Part shown: piece by piece, positions 1-6,662 of the stretch
How the letters are laid out: each line of letters starts with the position of its first letter
How positions within the stretch are numbered: position 1 is the stretch's first letter
Assembly (NCBI GenBank): GCA_902782815.1
Contig: CACZOS010000132.1
Coordinates: 1-11,965, forward strand
Length of the DNA: 11,965 bases
Direction of reading: 5' to 3'
Origin: an uncultured Lachnospiraceae bacterium
Lineage (GTDB): Bacteria > Bacillota > Clostridia > Lachnospirales > Lachnospiraceae
Notes under the pieces: generated by a model
The model's database searches: none
Told to the model about the DNA's origin: nothing
Seen by the model: only the letters and a program-made list of their open reading frames with translations
Program-made: the position numbers and the translations under genes

Positions 1-409
1 CTGCTCCGGCATGGAGGGTAACGATGGCGTTATCCTTATCGTACTCTCCCGAAAGCAGTGTCCTGATCCTCATGCTCTCAAAATCGGAGATGAACTGGTC
101 CAGCATCTCGCTGATCTCGGGGATCATGTTCTCGTCTTCCTCCTCCTGGGCCATCTCGATCATGACATCGATATCGTCGAAGGCAGTCTCCAGCCTGTGG
201 CAGGAAGTCATGGATTCCTTCAGGGAATTAAGTTCCCTGGAGATCTTCTGCGCTTTCTCGGGATCCTGCCAGAAATCCGGGCTTTCCATCTGTTTTTCCA
301 GTTCCACGATCATGTTCTGTTTACGGTCGAGCTCCAGAGATCTCTTAAGTTCATCCAAAGGTTCTGTATATTGATGTAATGTTAGTTTATACTGATCTAA
401 TTCAACCAA
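1..409 (-). CDS. prfB: Peptide chain release factor 2 (RF2), N-terminal 136 codons, runs off the window
   Basis: RF2 reads UGA and UAA stop codons and triggers peptide release on the ribosome. The visible part is the N-terminal helical domain, beginning LVELDQYKLTLHQYTEPLDE and containing ESPDFWQDPEKAQ, a block typical of RF2. It ends at LSGEYDKDNAIVTLHAGA, just before the GGTEA-type sequence expected next. The catalytic GGQ domain lies beyond base 1. The start is TTG (409-407), placed 8 bases after an AAGGAG site that overlaps the secA stop region, leaving only 15 bases between the genes. The pair is probably co-transcribed, as in the conserved Firmicute order hpf-secA-prfB. The frame is open throughout: at the position where many RF2 genes carry the in-frame UGA of the programmed +1 frameshift, this gene reads CTG GAG CTC GAC. 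The gene therefore appears to lack the autoregulatory frameshift. Confidence 0.93.
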   Translation of the reverse strand, partial: MVELDQYKLTLHQYTEPLDELKRSLELDRKQNMIVELEKQMESPDFWQDPEKAQKISRELNSLKESMTSCHRLETAFDDIDVMIEMAQEEEDENMIPEISEMLDQFISDFESMRIRTLLSGEYDKDNAIVTLHAGA

Positions 410-417
410 GAGCTGCA

Positions 418-426
418 CTCCTTCCT
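418..426 (-). promoter_or_regulatory. Ribosome binding site of prfB, overlapping the secA stop codon
   Basis: The minus strand reads AGGAAGGAG across the secA TAG stop (427-425), with the AAGGAG core 8 bases before a TTG codon. Because the next ATG in the frame is 32 codons further in, past conserved RF2 sequence, this site decides for the TTG start. The overlap suggests that translation of prfB may be coupled to termination on secA. Confidence 0.8.
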
Positions 427-3058
427 ATTCGCCCCGGCCACAGCACTGTTTATATTTCTTGCCGCTTCCGCAGGGACATGGGTCATTTCGTCCTATTTTG
501 GCATGTTTTCTCCGGTAGGGTCCTTTTGCCGCAGAATCATCCTTATTGGTTCCTGTGGCTTTGGCCACCTGCTCACGCTCCACCTTCTGCTGAATCTCCA
601 CATGCATCAGGGCACTTACGGTGTCGTGGGTGATATTCCTGGTCATCTCCTCGAACATGTCATATCCCAGGAATTTATACTGTACCACGGGATCCTTCTG
701 GGCATAGGACTGGAGGCCGATACTCTGTCTCAGCTGATCCATATCGTCGATATGGTTCATCCATTTCCGGTCGATCACTTTAAGGAGGATCACACGCTCG
801 ATCTCACGGATACCGTCATTGTAGATCGCTTCCTCCTCTTCATCCATCTGGGCCAGGTCCTCAGCCGTAATACCCTGTTTGAAGGCATCGATCTCCCGCT
901 CCTTCTTGTGGTAGATCTCCATGGCTTCTTCCTGGAGCCGGTCCACGATTTCCTGATAGCTGTCGTTCTCTATCTCTTCCTCCGTAAAAGTTATGGGCTT
1001 GAGGGGAATCTTATGCCGCAGGGACTCGTTCAGCTCCACCAGGTTCCATTCCCTCACCGGAAGTTCGCCGGCAACCATATCCACCTCATCCTTGACCACA
1101 TCGCGGATCATCCGGTAGATCACATCCCGCATACTTTCCCCATCCAGCACACGGCGTCTCTCTCCGTAGATCACCTCACGCTGATCATTGTTTACCTGGT
1201 CATAATCCAGGAGGTTTTTACGGATTCCGTAGTTATTATTCTCAATCTTCTTCTGGGCCTTTTCGATCTGTTTGGTGATGGTCCGGTGATGGATCTCCTC
1301 ATCCTCTTCAATCCCCAGGTTTTTATAAATGGACATCATACGCTCAGATCCGAAGAGGCGCATGAGATCATCCTCAAGAGAAAGGTAGAACTTGGATACA
1401 CCCGGGTCACCCTGACGGCCGGAACGGCCGCGGAGCTGATTATCGATACGGCGGCTCTCATGACGTTCCGTACCCACGATCTTCAGTCCGCCAAGCTCGG
1501 CAACCCCATCCTCCAGCTTGATATCGGTACCACGGCCGGCCATGTTGGTGGCGATGGTCACGGCGCCCTTCTCCCCTGCATGGGAGATGATCTCCGCCTC
1601 CATCTCATGGAACTTGGCATTCAGCACGTTGTGTTTGATCCCCTGCTTGGAGAGGAGACGGCTGATTTCCTCGGAGGCATCGATATTGATGGTACCCACC
1701 AGGACCGGCTGGCCGGTCTTGTGGGCTTCAATGATATCATTGATGACCGCCTTGAGTTTGGCTCTTTTGGTCATGTAGATAGAGTCATCCAGGTCTTTAC
1801 GGATCATGGGCATGTTGGTGGGAATCTCAACAACATCCATTCCGTAGATATCCATGAACTCCTTGTCCTCTGTCATGGCGGTACCGGTCATGCCGGCTTT
1901 CTTCTTATATTTATTGAAGAAGTTCTGGAAGGTGATGGTTGCCAGAGTTCTGGATTCCCTTTTTACCTTTACCCCTTCCTTGGCTTCTATGGCCTGATGC
2001 AGACCGTCGGAATAACGTCTGCCGGGCATGATACGTCCGGTGAATTCATCCACGATCAGGACCTCATTGTCTTTTACCACATAGTCCTGGTCCCTGAACA
2101 TAAGATTGTGGGCACGAAGGGCCAGGATAATATTGTGCTGGATCTCCAGATGTTCCGGATCAGCCAGGTTATTAATATGAAAGAACTGCTCCACCTTCTT
2201 CACACCTTCGGAGGTGAGCATGACGTGTTTTTCCTTCTCATTCACCAGGAAATCTCCGTCTTCCTCGATGTCGATTCCCATGATGGCGTCCATCTTGGAA
2301 AGTTCGCCGTCTGAGCTGCCCCTCTTCATCTGACGGGCAAGCACATCACAGACCCGGTAAAGATCTGTGGATTTACCGCTCTGACCGGAAATGATCAGGG
2401 GGGTCCTTGCTTCATCGATCAGCACCGAGTCCACCTCGTCGACGATGGCATAATGGAGGTCCCTCTGGACCAGATCCTTCTTGAAAATGACCATGTTATC
2501 ACGAAGATAGTCGAATCCCAGCTCATTGTTGGTGATGTAAGTGATATCGCAGTTATAGGCCTCCTGGCGTTCAGCGGAATCGTAGCTGTTCAGGATCACG
2601 CCCACCTTCAGTCCCAGGAATTCGTGAACCTTACCCATCCACTCCGCATCACGCTTGGCCAGGTAGTCGTTGACCGTAACGATATGAACCCCTTTTCCCT
2701 CCAGAGCATTCAGATAGGCGGGAAGGGTAGACACCAGTGTCTTACCTTCACCGGTCTTCATCTCGGCGATCCTGCCCTGGTGGAGAATGATTCCCCCCAT
2801 CAGCTGGACGGGATAGTGTTTGAGTCCGATGGACCGGTCCGCAGCCTCTCTCACCGCGGCAAACGCTTCCACCAGAATATCGTCCAGGGTCTCCCCTGCA
2901 GCCAGTCTTTCTTTAAATTCCGTGGTTTTTGCCCGAAGTTCCTCATCAGACAAAGCCTGCATCTGTTCATCCAGATCCAGGATGGCATCCACCTGCTTCT
3001 GTATCCTCTTGATCTCTTTCTCACTTTTGCTTCCAAAAAGTTTATCCATGAATCCCAT
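425..3058 (-). CDS. secA: SecA, ATPase of the Sec protein translocase
   Basis: SecA is the peripheral membrane ATPase that pushes unfolded preproteins through SecYEG. The product is 877 residues, close to the usual length for the full-size protein. Visible landmarks (numbered from the chosen start) are the Walker A motif MKTGEGKT at about 100-107, the DEVD Walker B box at about 207-210, the cross-linking domain between the two ATPase halves, NMAGRGTDI at about 505-513 and the [10 protein letters not shown] arginine-finger motif at about 542-551. The last 22 residues hold the SEC-C zinc motif, [15 protein letters not shown]. The frame is open up to 3145, but the ATG at 3058 is preferred because AAGGAGG sits 7 bases before it and [11 protein letters not shown] is the normal SecA N-terminus. 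A promoter lies about 110 bases upstream and prfB follows immediately. Confidence 0.98.
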   Translation of the reverse strand: MGFMDKLFGSKSEKEIKRIQKQVDAILDLDEQMQALSDEELRAKTTEFKERLAAGETLDDILVEAFAAVREAADRSIGLKHYPVQLMGGIILHQGRIAEMKTGEGKTLVSTLPAYLNALEGKGVHIVTVNDYLAKRDAEWMGKVHEFLGLKVGVILNSYDSAERQEAYNCDITYITNNELGFDYLRDNMVIFKKDLVQRDLHYAIVDEVDSVLIDEARTPLIISGQSGKSTDLYRVCDVLARQMKRGSSDGELSKMDAIMGIDIEEDGDFLVNEKEKHVMLTSEGVKKVEQFFHINNLADPEHLEIQHNIILALRAHNLMFRDQDYVVKDNEVLIVDEFTGRIMPGRRYSDGLHQAIEAKEGVKVKRESRTLATITFQNFFNKYKKKAGMTGTAMTEDKEFMDIYGMDVVEIPTNMPMIRKDLDDSIYMTKRAKLKAVINDIIEAHKTGQPVLVGTINIDASEEISRLLSKQGIKHNVLNAKFHEMEAEIISHAGEKGAVTIATNMAGRGTDIKLEDGVAELGGLKIVGTERHESRRIDNQLRGRSGRQGDPGVSKFYLSLEDDLMRLFGSERMMSIYKNLGIEEDEEIHHRTITKQIEKAQKKIENNNYGIRKNLLDYDQVNNDQREVIYGERRRVLDGESMRDVIYRMIRDVVKDEVDMVAGELPVREWNLVELNESLRHKIPLKPITFTEEEIENDSYQEIVDRLQEEAMEIYHKKEREIDAFKQGITAEDLAQMDEEEEAIYNDGIREIERVILLKVIDRKWMNHIDDMDQLRQSIGLQSYAQKDPVVQYKFLGYDMFEEMTRNITHDTVSALMHVEIQQKVEREQVAKATGTNKDDSAAKGPYRRKHAKIGRNDPCPCGSGKKYKQCCGRGE

Positions 3059-3065
3059 GAATTTT

Positions 3066-3072
3066 CCTCCTT
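3066..3072 (-). promoter_or_regulatory. Ribosome binding site that fixes the secA start
   Basis: The minus strand reads AAGGAGG with a 7-base spacer to the ATG at 3058. No comparable site precedes the upstream in-frame ATG at 3145, so the extra 29 codons are probably 5' untranslated sequence. Confidence 0.85.
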
Positions 3073-3168
3073 TTATCTTCCCTGCCCCTTCCTCCGGAGA
3101 AACAGGTCCCCGAAGAAAGGCAGACGAAAAAGGGCTGATCCCCATTTAGACATACGCATACAAAGTAC

Positions 3169-3197
3169 ATTGTAACATCAAATATTTTCCAATGCAA
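3169..3197 (-). promoter_or_regulatory. Probable sigma-A promoter of secA
   Basis: On the minus strand a -35-like TTGCAT (3197-3192) and a -10 TACAAT (3174-3169) are separated by 17 bases. The -10 matches the consensus at five of six positions; the -35 keeps only TTG. The predicted start lies about 100 bases before the secA ATG and just downstream of the hpf terminator, so secA-prfB can be transcribed independently of hpf. Confidence 0.5.
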
Positions 3198-3227
3198 GCA
3201 TGACATGCCCCTTCGGCCTTATTACAT

Positions 3228-3266
3228 AAAAAAAGCAGAGGCTTCTCGATCCGCTGAACCTCTGCT
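3228..3266 (-). terminator. Rho-independent terminator of hpf
   Basis: A perfect 8-base inverted repeat, AGCAGAGG and CCTCTGCT (3266-3259 and 3241-3234 on the minus strand), is followed by seven T residues. It lies 85 bases after the hpf stop codon and upstream of the secA promoter, so it should separate the hpf transcript from secA-prfB. Confidence 0.85.
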
Positions 3267-3350
3267 CTGCATATTATCTATATATTGTCGTATTTATAGT
3301 TCGTCCTGAAGTATCCTACCCCGTTCTCTGTAAAGAGATGATTAAGATTC

Positions 3351-3878
3351 TCAGAATTCCGGCTCGATGAGTCCGTAAGTGCCATCCTTACGTTTATATA
3401 CCACATTTACCTCAAAGGTTCCGGAATTGCGAAATACGAAAAAGCTGTGGCCCAGCAGTTCCATCTGAACACAGGCTTCTTCCACATCCATGGGCTTGAT
3501 GGCAAAACGTTTGCTCCTGGAAATAACGATGCTCTCGGGAGCCTCCACGTCCTCATCCATAAAACTGTCAGAAAACTGGCCGGAACCCTTTCCGCCATGG
3601 GAGATCTTCGTTTTATATTTACGGATCATCCTCTCCAATACTTCAACAACCTTTTCGATCGAGCTGTACATATCTTTGCTGGCCTGTTCAGCCCTGAGAA
3701 TGTTCCCCTTCATGGGGATCATGGCTTCCACCTTCTGTTCCTCTCTCAGGATGGATAAGGTGATCTGCACCTCTGTATCTTTCGTAAAAAACTTGTCCAG
3801 CTTGGAAAACTTGGCATTGATGGCATCCTTAAGCCCATCCGTCACCTCAAGATTCTTTCCATAGATTGAATAACGCAT
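3351..3878 (-). CDS. hpf: Long-form ribosome hibernation promoting factor
   Basis: Long HPF binds the small ribosomal subunit in the tRNA and mRNA channel and, through its C-terminal domain, pairs 70S ribosomes into inactive 100S dimers in slow growth. The product is 175 residues. Residues 1 to about 95 form the S30AE domain (MRYSIYGKNLEVTDGLKDAI at the start). A Gly/Asp-rich linker follows, and residues from about 116 to 175 form the dimerisation domain with KPMDVEEACVQMELLGHSFF and NVVYKRKDGTYGLIEPEF. The frame has an earlier ATG at 3884, only 3 bases from the AAGGAG site; the ATG at 3878 has a 9-base spacer and gives the standard N-terminus, so it is preferred. The gene has its own promoter and terminator and precedes secA, as in Bacillus (yvyD-secA-prfB). 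Confidence 0.96.
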   Translation of the reverse strand: MRYSIYGKNLEVTDGLKDAINAKFSKLDKFFTKDTEVQITLSILREEQKVEAMIPMKGNILRAEQASKDMYSSIEKVVEVLERMIRKYKTKISHGGKGSGQFSDSFMDEDVEAPESIVISRSKRFAIKPMDVEEACVQMELLGHSFFVFRNSGTFEVNVVYKRKDGTYGLIEPEF

Positions 3879-3887
3879 AAACATTCA

Positions 3888-3893
3888 CTCCTT
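3888..3893 (-). promoter_or_regulatory. Ribosome binding site of hpf
   Basis: The minus strand reads AAGGAG. Its distance is 3 bases to the first in-frame ATG (3884) and 9 bases to the second (3878); only the second is a usual spacing. Confidence 0.7.
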
Positions 3894-3956
3894 CTCTTAA
3901 CATTTGGATGATATGTCTCTTTTTTCCGTGGAAAACAATACCCTCCTTACAATGTC

Positions 3957-3985
3957 AGTATAACAAGAATCATGATGCAAATCAA
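3957..3985 (-). promoter_or_regulatory. Probable sigma-A promoter of hpf with an extended -10
   Basis: The minus strand carries TTGATT (3985-3980), a 17-base spacer and TATACT (3962-3957). TG one base before the -10 makes an extended -10 element. The predicted start near 3950 gives a leader of about 70 bases before the hpf ATG. The -35 overlaps one of three ATGCAAA sequences in this gap. Confidence 0.65.
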
Positions 3986-4008
3986 CTTACATTTCAGGGA
4001 CGGCAATG

Positions 4009-4089
4009 CAAATGTTCTGCCGATTTTCTGTCAATTATTAATCATGTTTTTTTCTCTTAAATCAAATTTAAACAAAACAAATGTTTTGC
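4009..4089. repeat. 12-base direct repeat upstream of the hpf promoter
   Basis: CAAATGTTCTGC (4009-4020) recurs as CAAATGTTTTGC (4078-4089), 11 of 12 bases identical. The same stretch holds a 9-base inverted pair, CAATGCAAA (4004-4012) and TTTGCATTG (4085-4093). The DNA between the copies is strongly AT-rich. The copies lie about 60 and 130 bases upstream of the predicted hpf transcription start, where regulator sites would fit; the binding protein is unknown. Confidence 0.45.
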
Positions 4090-4111
4090 ATTGACAGGTT
4101 TTCTCCGCCTC

Positions 4112-4218
4112 TTTTCCACATTCCGATTTGTGGACAAGGTGGATAACTCTGTGGATAACCCCATTTTCAGCACTTTTTTTCACTTTTTTAATGTGGACGA
4201 ATCCACGGGTTATCCACG
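4112..4218. promoter_or_regulatory. Cluster of DnaA-box-like sequences
   Basis: Compared with TTATCCACA, there is one exact match on the minus strand (4158-4150) and four 8-of-9 matches: TTTTCCACA on the plus strand (4112-4120), TTGTCCACA on the minus strand (4137-4129), TTATCCACC on the minus strand (4146-4138) and TTATCCACG on the plus strand (4210-4218). A weaker 7-of-9 copy, TCGTCCACA, lies at 4200-4192. Two boxes abut directly and a third follows after 3 bases. AT-rich DNA lies on both sides. The gap is otherwise free of genes. No dnaA or dnaN gene is in the window, so the site could be a DnaA reservoir, a DnaA-controlled element or, less likely, an origin. The box matches are seen; the binding is inferred. 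Confidence 0.6.
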
Positions 4219-4297
4219 TATTCTTTTAAATATTTCGGAAAAATGTTTTTTCTGTTAACAAATTCGTCATAATTTACAAAAATCATGGAATTGAACT

Positions 4298-5053
4298 TTA
4301 ATTCTTGCTTTTTAAATTTTCAGACATCTTAGGGTTTTTATGAAATAATTCATCTCCCACGATTTCAAAATGCCTGTTCATGGAGGCACTGCCGCTCATA
4401 TAATCCTTACGTATTAAAGAATCATAGATCCCCCAGTGGGCCCGGCTCAGTTCATCCCGGCTCTCTTCATTGATCACAATTCTTCCCCGAAGGTCCGCGA
4501 TAAAGCGGTCGGTGATGTCCCGCACCATGGAAGAATAAAGGATCAGCAGGCGGTTATGGGAGGCATTGATCAGTCTGCTGTGGAACTCCTGATCCCACAG
4601 GGTACTGTCCTCCGGGGATTCCGCTTTCTCCATGTTGATGAGCGCTTCATGGATTCCCCCCACCTCTTTCTCATCCGCCTCCTCAATAGCCAGCCGCAGG
4701 GCCGCCAGTTCGAAACCGGTACGGATGTGAAAGACTTCCTCATAATCAATATCCAGCAAAGCCATGACCATTCGGGAAGAACTGATCAAGTAGTCATGGG
4801 GGTCGCAACGCACATAGTTTCCGCTGCCCTGAAGGCATTCGATCATCCCGTTGATTTCCAGCATATGCATCACTTCCCGGATGGAATTCCGGCTTACCCC
4901 GAGCTTTTCCGCAATCTCCCTCTCCGGCGGGATCCGGTCATTGATCTTCATCCGGCCGGAAAGGATCTGGTCCATAAAGTACTGAAATACGTATTCATAT
5001 GTCTTTTTGCCATTGTGGCTATTGTTTTTTCCTGTCTCGATGACACTGTCCAT
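4298..5053 (-). CDS. GntR-family (FadR/LldR subgroup) regulator, probably of the lactate operon
   Basis: This is a 251-residue transcription factor. Residues about 17-85 form the GntR winged helix-turn-helix, with RIPPEREIAEKLGVSRNSIR and a following EINGMIECLQGSGNYV wing. Residues about 95-235 form an all-helical FCD ligand domain. Asp154, His158, His206 and His228 sit where the FCD family binds a metal that contacts carboxylate ligands. Members of this group sense lactate, glycolate, pyruvate and similar acids. The gene follows lctP and the GlcD-type dehydrogenase, so it probably controls them through the TGGGTCA palindromes at the lctP promoter; this role is inferred from context. The start has only a weak site (CAGG about 6 bases before ATG). 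A perfect hairpin and a likely promoter separate it from the dehydrogenase gene. No clear terminator follows. Confidence 0.88.
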   Translation of the reverse strand: MDSVIETGKNNSHNGKKTYEYVFQYFMDQILSGRMKINDRIPPEREIAEKLGVSRNSIREVMHMLEINGMIECLQGSGNYVRCDPHDYLISSSRMVMALLDIDYEEVFHIRTGFELAALRLAIEEADEKEVGGIHEALINMEKAESPEDSTLWDQEFHSRLINASHNRLLILYSSMVRDITDRFIADLRGRIVINEESRDELSRAHWGIYDSLIRKDYMSGSASMNRHFEIVGDELFHKNPKMSENLKSKN

Positions 5054-5100
5054 ACTTTACCTGCCGTTATCTCATGATCTTCGTCTGTCGCTAAGGATAA

Positions 5101-5131
5101 AGGGCAGGGTTCACTTGTAGAACCCTGCCCT
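5101..5131 (-). terminator. Strong hairpin after the dehydrogenase gene, probable terminator
   Basis: AGGGCAGGGTTC and GAACCCTGCCCT form a perfect 12-base stem with a 7-base loop. It begins 15 bases after the dehydrogenase stop codon. On the minus strand the stem is followed by only a short T run (CCCTTTATCC), so termination may be partial. The hairpin overlaps the predicted start of transcription of the downstream regulator gene. Confidence 0.7.
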
Positions 5132-5133
5132 TT

Positions 5134-5162
5134 ATTATAGTAAATTTTATAAGAAATAGCAA
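5134..5162 (-). promoter_or_regulatory. Possible promoter of the GntR regulator gene
   Basis: On the minus strand TTGCTA (5162-5157), a 17-base spacer and a consensus TATAAT (5139-5134) are present. The -35 lies in the last codons of the dehydrogenase gene. The predicted start near 5127 falls inside the first arm of the hairpin at 5131-5101, so an mRNA started here would carry a shortened stem, while read-through mRNA would carry the full one. Confidence 0.45.
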
Positions 5163-6559
5163 ACTTTTCCAGGATTCAGGATCATCTTGGGATCAAATAC
5201 CCGCTTGATTCCTTCCATGATCTTCATATTGGTCTCCCCAACGGACTCCAGGAGATATTTCACCTTGCCGGATCCGATACCGTGTTCACCGGATACCAGA
5301 CCGCCGCAGTCAGTTGCCTCTTTATAAATGATCTCGAAGAATTTATCCACTCTCTTCTTGAACTCTTCTTCCTCAAGATCATTGGAGCACTGATAAATAT
5401 GAAGGTTTCCGTCACCTGCATGACCGAAGGACTTGATGGTCAGTTCACATTCCTCACCGGTCTTGTTTACGAACTCCAGATAATCCGCGATCTTATCCAC
5501 CGGAACGACCACGTCACACTCATCAAGAAGCTTGGTCTCCTCCAGAATAGCTTCCAGGAAGGAAGAACGGGCAGCCCAGGCATCTCTCATCTTGTCCGGT
5601 GTATCTGCGATCAGCACGTCGACCGCGCCGCCTTCGAGTACCATCTCGGCAGCTTTTTCCACGATCTCATATACTTCGTCCATGGAATTGGCATCGATGG
5701 TCACCAGCAGATATGCGCCGACTTCCACACCGTCCACGGTCTTGGGGAAGGTAGCTTTGCCGATGAATCTCTCGGAAGCCAGAACGATCTCTCTCTCCAT
5801 AAACTCGCAGGCCTGGGGATTGAAGTTGGTCTTGATCATGGGAACAAGTTTCAATGCGCTCTTAAGATCTTCAAAAGGAATGATCATGGAAGCCTGTGCC
5901 TTGGGCGCAGGAATGATCTTGAGCGTAAGTTCAGTGATGATACCCAGGGTGCCCTCGGATCCGATCATCAGGTTCAGCAGGGAATAACCGGAAGAAGTCT
6001 TGGATACCGTTGCCCCGAGATGGGTCACCTCACCAGTGGGAAGAACTACGGTCATGGCTCTTACATAGTCACGGGTAGCGCCGTATTTAACCGCTCTCAT
6101 ACCTCCGGCGTTGGTTGCTACGTTTCCGCCGACGCAGGCAAATTTTTCACCCGGATCCGGCGGGTACATCATTCCTCTGGAGAGGCAGTCCTCAGCCAGA
6201 TCATTTAAGATTACTCCGGCCTGAATATTGACCACAAAGTTCTCCATATCATAACCCAGGATCTTGTTCATTTTCATGGTATCGATCAGGACACCGCCGC
6301 AAAGGGGAACTGCTCCGCCTGCAAGTCCTGTACCGGCTCCACGGGGAGTAACGGGAATATTGTTGTCATAACAGATTTTCATTACAGCAGCCACTTCTTC
6401 GGTGGATGTAGCCTGTACTGCAACATCAGGCATACGTGTACCGTAGATGGGCATCTCGTCCTTTGCATAATCAGGATTGATGTCTTCGCCAGTATAAACA
6501 AACTGGGCAACTGCCTTGATCTCATCAATGATTTCCGGTGTCACTTGGTTGTAGCTCAT
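5147..6559 (-). CDS. GlcD-type FAD-binding oxidoreductase, probable D-lactate (2-hydroxyacid) dehydrogenase
   Basis: This family oxidises D-lactate, glycolate or similar 2-hydroxyacids to 2-oxoacids with FAD. The product is 470 residues. Residues about 40-178 are the FAD-binding domain, with PRGAGTGLAGG at 72-82 and PDPGEKFACVGGNVATNAGG at 134-153. The C-terminal FAD-oxidase domain has HAGDGNLH at 380-387, GEHGIG at 424-429 and DPKMILNPGK at 456-465. There is no Cys-rich iron-sulfur extension. The frame is open to 6625, but the ATG at 6559 is chosen because GGAGG lies 7 bases before it; the ATG at 6565 is too close to that site. The gene lies downstream of the lactate permease gene, making D-lactate the likely substrate, although glycolate cannot be excluded. 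Related anaerobic lactate dehydrogenases work with EtfAB, but no etf gene is present in this window. Confidence 0.9.
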   Translation of the reverse strand: MSYNQVTPEIIDEIKAVAQFVYTGEDINPDYAKDEMPIYGTRMPDVAVQATSTEEVAAVMKICYDNNIPVTPRGAGTGLAGGAVPLCGGVLIDTMKMNKILGYDMENFVVNIQAGVILNDLAEDCLSRGMMYPPDPGEKFACVGGNVATNAGGMRAVKYGATRDYVRAMTVVLPTGEVTHLGATVSKTSSGYSLLNLMIGSEGTLGIITELTLKIIPAPKAQASMIIPFEDLKSALKLVPMIKTNFNPQACEFMEREIVLASERFIGKATFPKTVDGVEVGAYLLVTIDANSMDEVYEIVEKAAEMVLEGGAVDVLIADTPDKMRDAWAARSSFLEAILEETKLLDECDVVVPVDKIADYLEFVNKTGEECELTIKSFGHAGDGNLHIYQCSNDLEEEEFKKRVDKFFEIIYKEATDCGGLVSGEHGIGSGKVKYLLESVGETNMKIMEGIKRVFDPKMILNPGKVCYFL

Positions 6560-6566
6560 ATTCATA

Positions 6567-6571
6567 CCTCC
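6567..6571 (-). promoter_or_regulatory. Ribosome binding site that fixes the dehydrogenase start
   Basis: GGAGG on the minus strand lies 7 bases before the ATG at 6559 and only 1 base before the ATG at 6565. The upstream part of the open frame contains a CTTCCGG/CCGGGAG hairpin and an A-rich run rather than conserved protein sequence. Confidence 0.75.
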
Positions 6572-6662
6572 ATTTTTTGTTTTTGTTTTTATCGTTTCCT
6601 CCCGGAAAAACCGGAAGATTACCATTCATTTTTAAGAAGTGAGATCAGCTCACGGGATAAAC

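Noticed and set aside
503..2314. 603-codon open frame on the plus strand opposite secA
   Set aside because: It is the antisense shadow of a certain secA gene; its protein is rich in His, Leu and Asp in the manner of reverse-frame translation, with no recognisable domain and no ribosome binding site of note.
3059..3145. 29 extra N-terminal codons of SecA from the ATG at 3145
   Set aside because: They precede a strong ribosome binding site and the standard SecA N-terminus, and they lack a site of their own.
3897..3950. Possible 13-codon leader peptide in the hpf 5' leader, with AAGGAGGG near the transcript start and a TTG start at 3938
   Set aside because: The spacing to the TTG is only 3-4 bases, there is no ATG, and the peptide has no run of a single amino acid or other attenuation feature.
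4029..4034. Consensus -35 TTGACA on the minus strand upstream of hpf
   Set aside because: No acceptable -10 occurs 16-18 bases downstream; the promoter at 3957-3985 is better.
4021..4218. Claim that this gap is the chromosomal origin of replication
   Set aside because: The DnaA boxes and AT-rich DNA fit, but no dnaA, dnaN or rpmH lies nearby, and hpf-secA-prfB is not a usual origin neighbourhood. Only the box cluster itself is reported.
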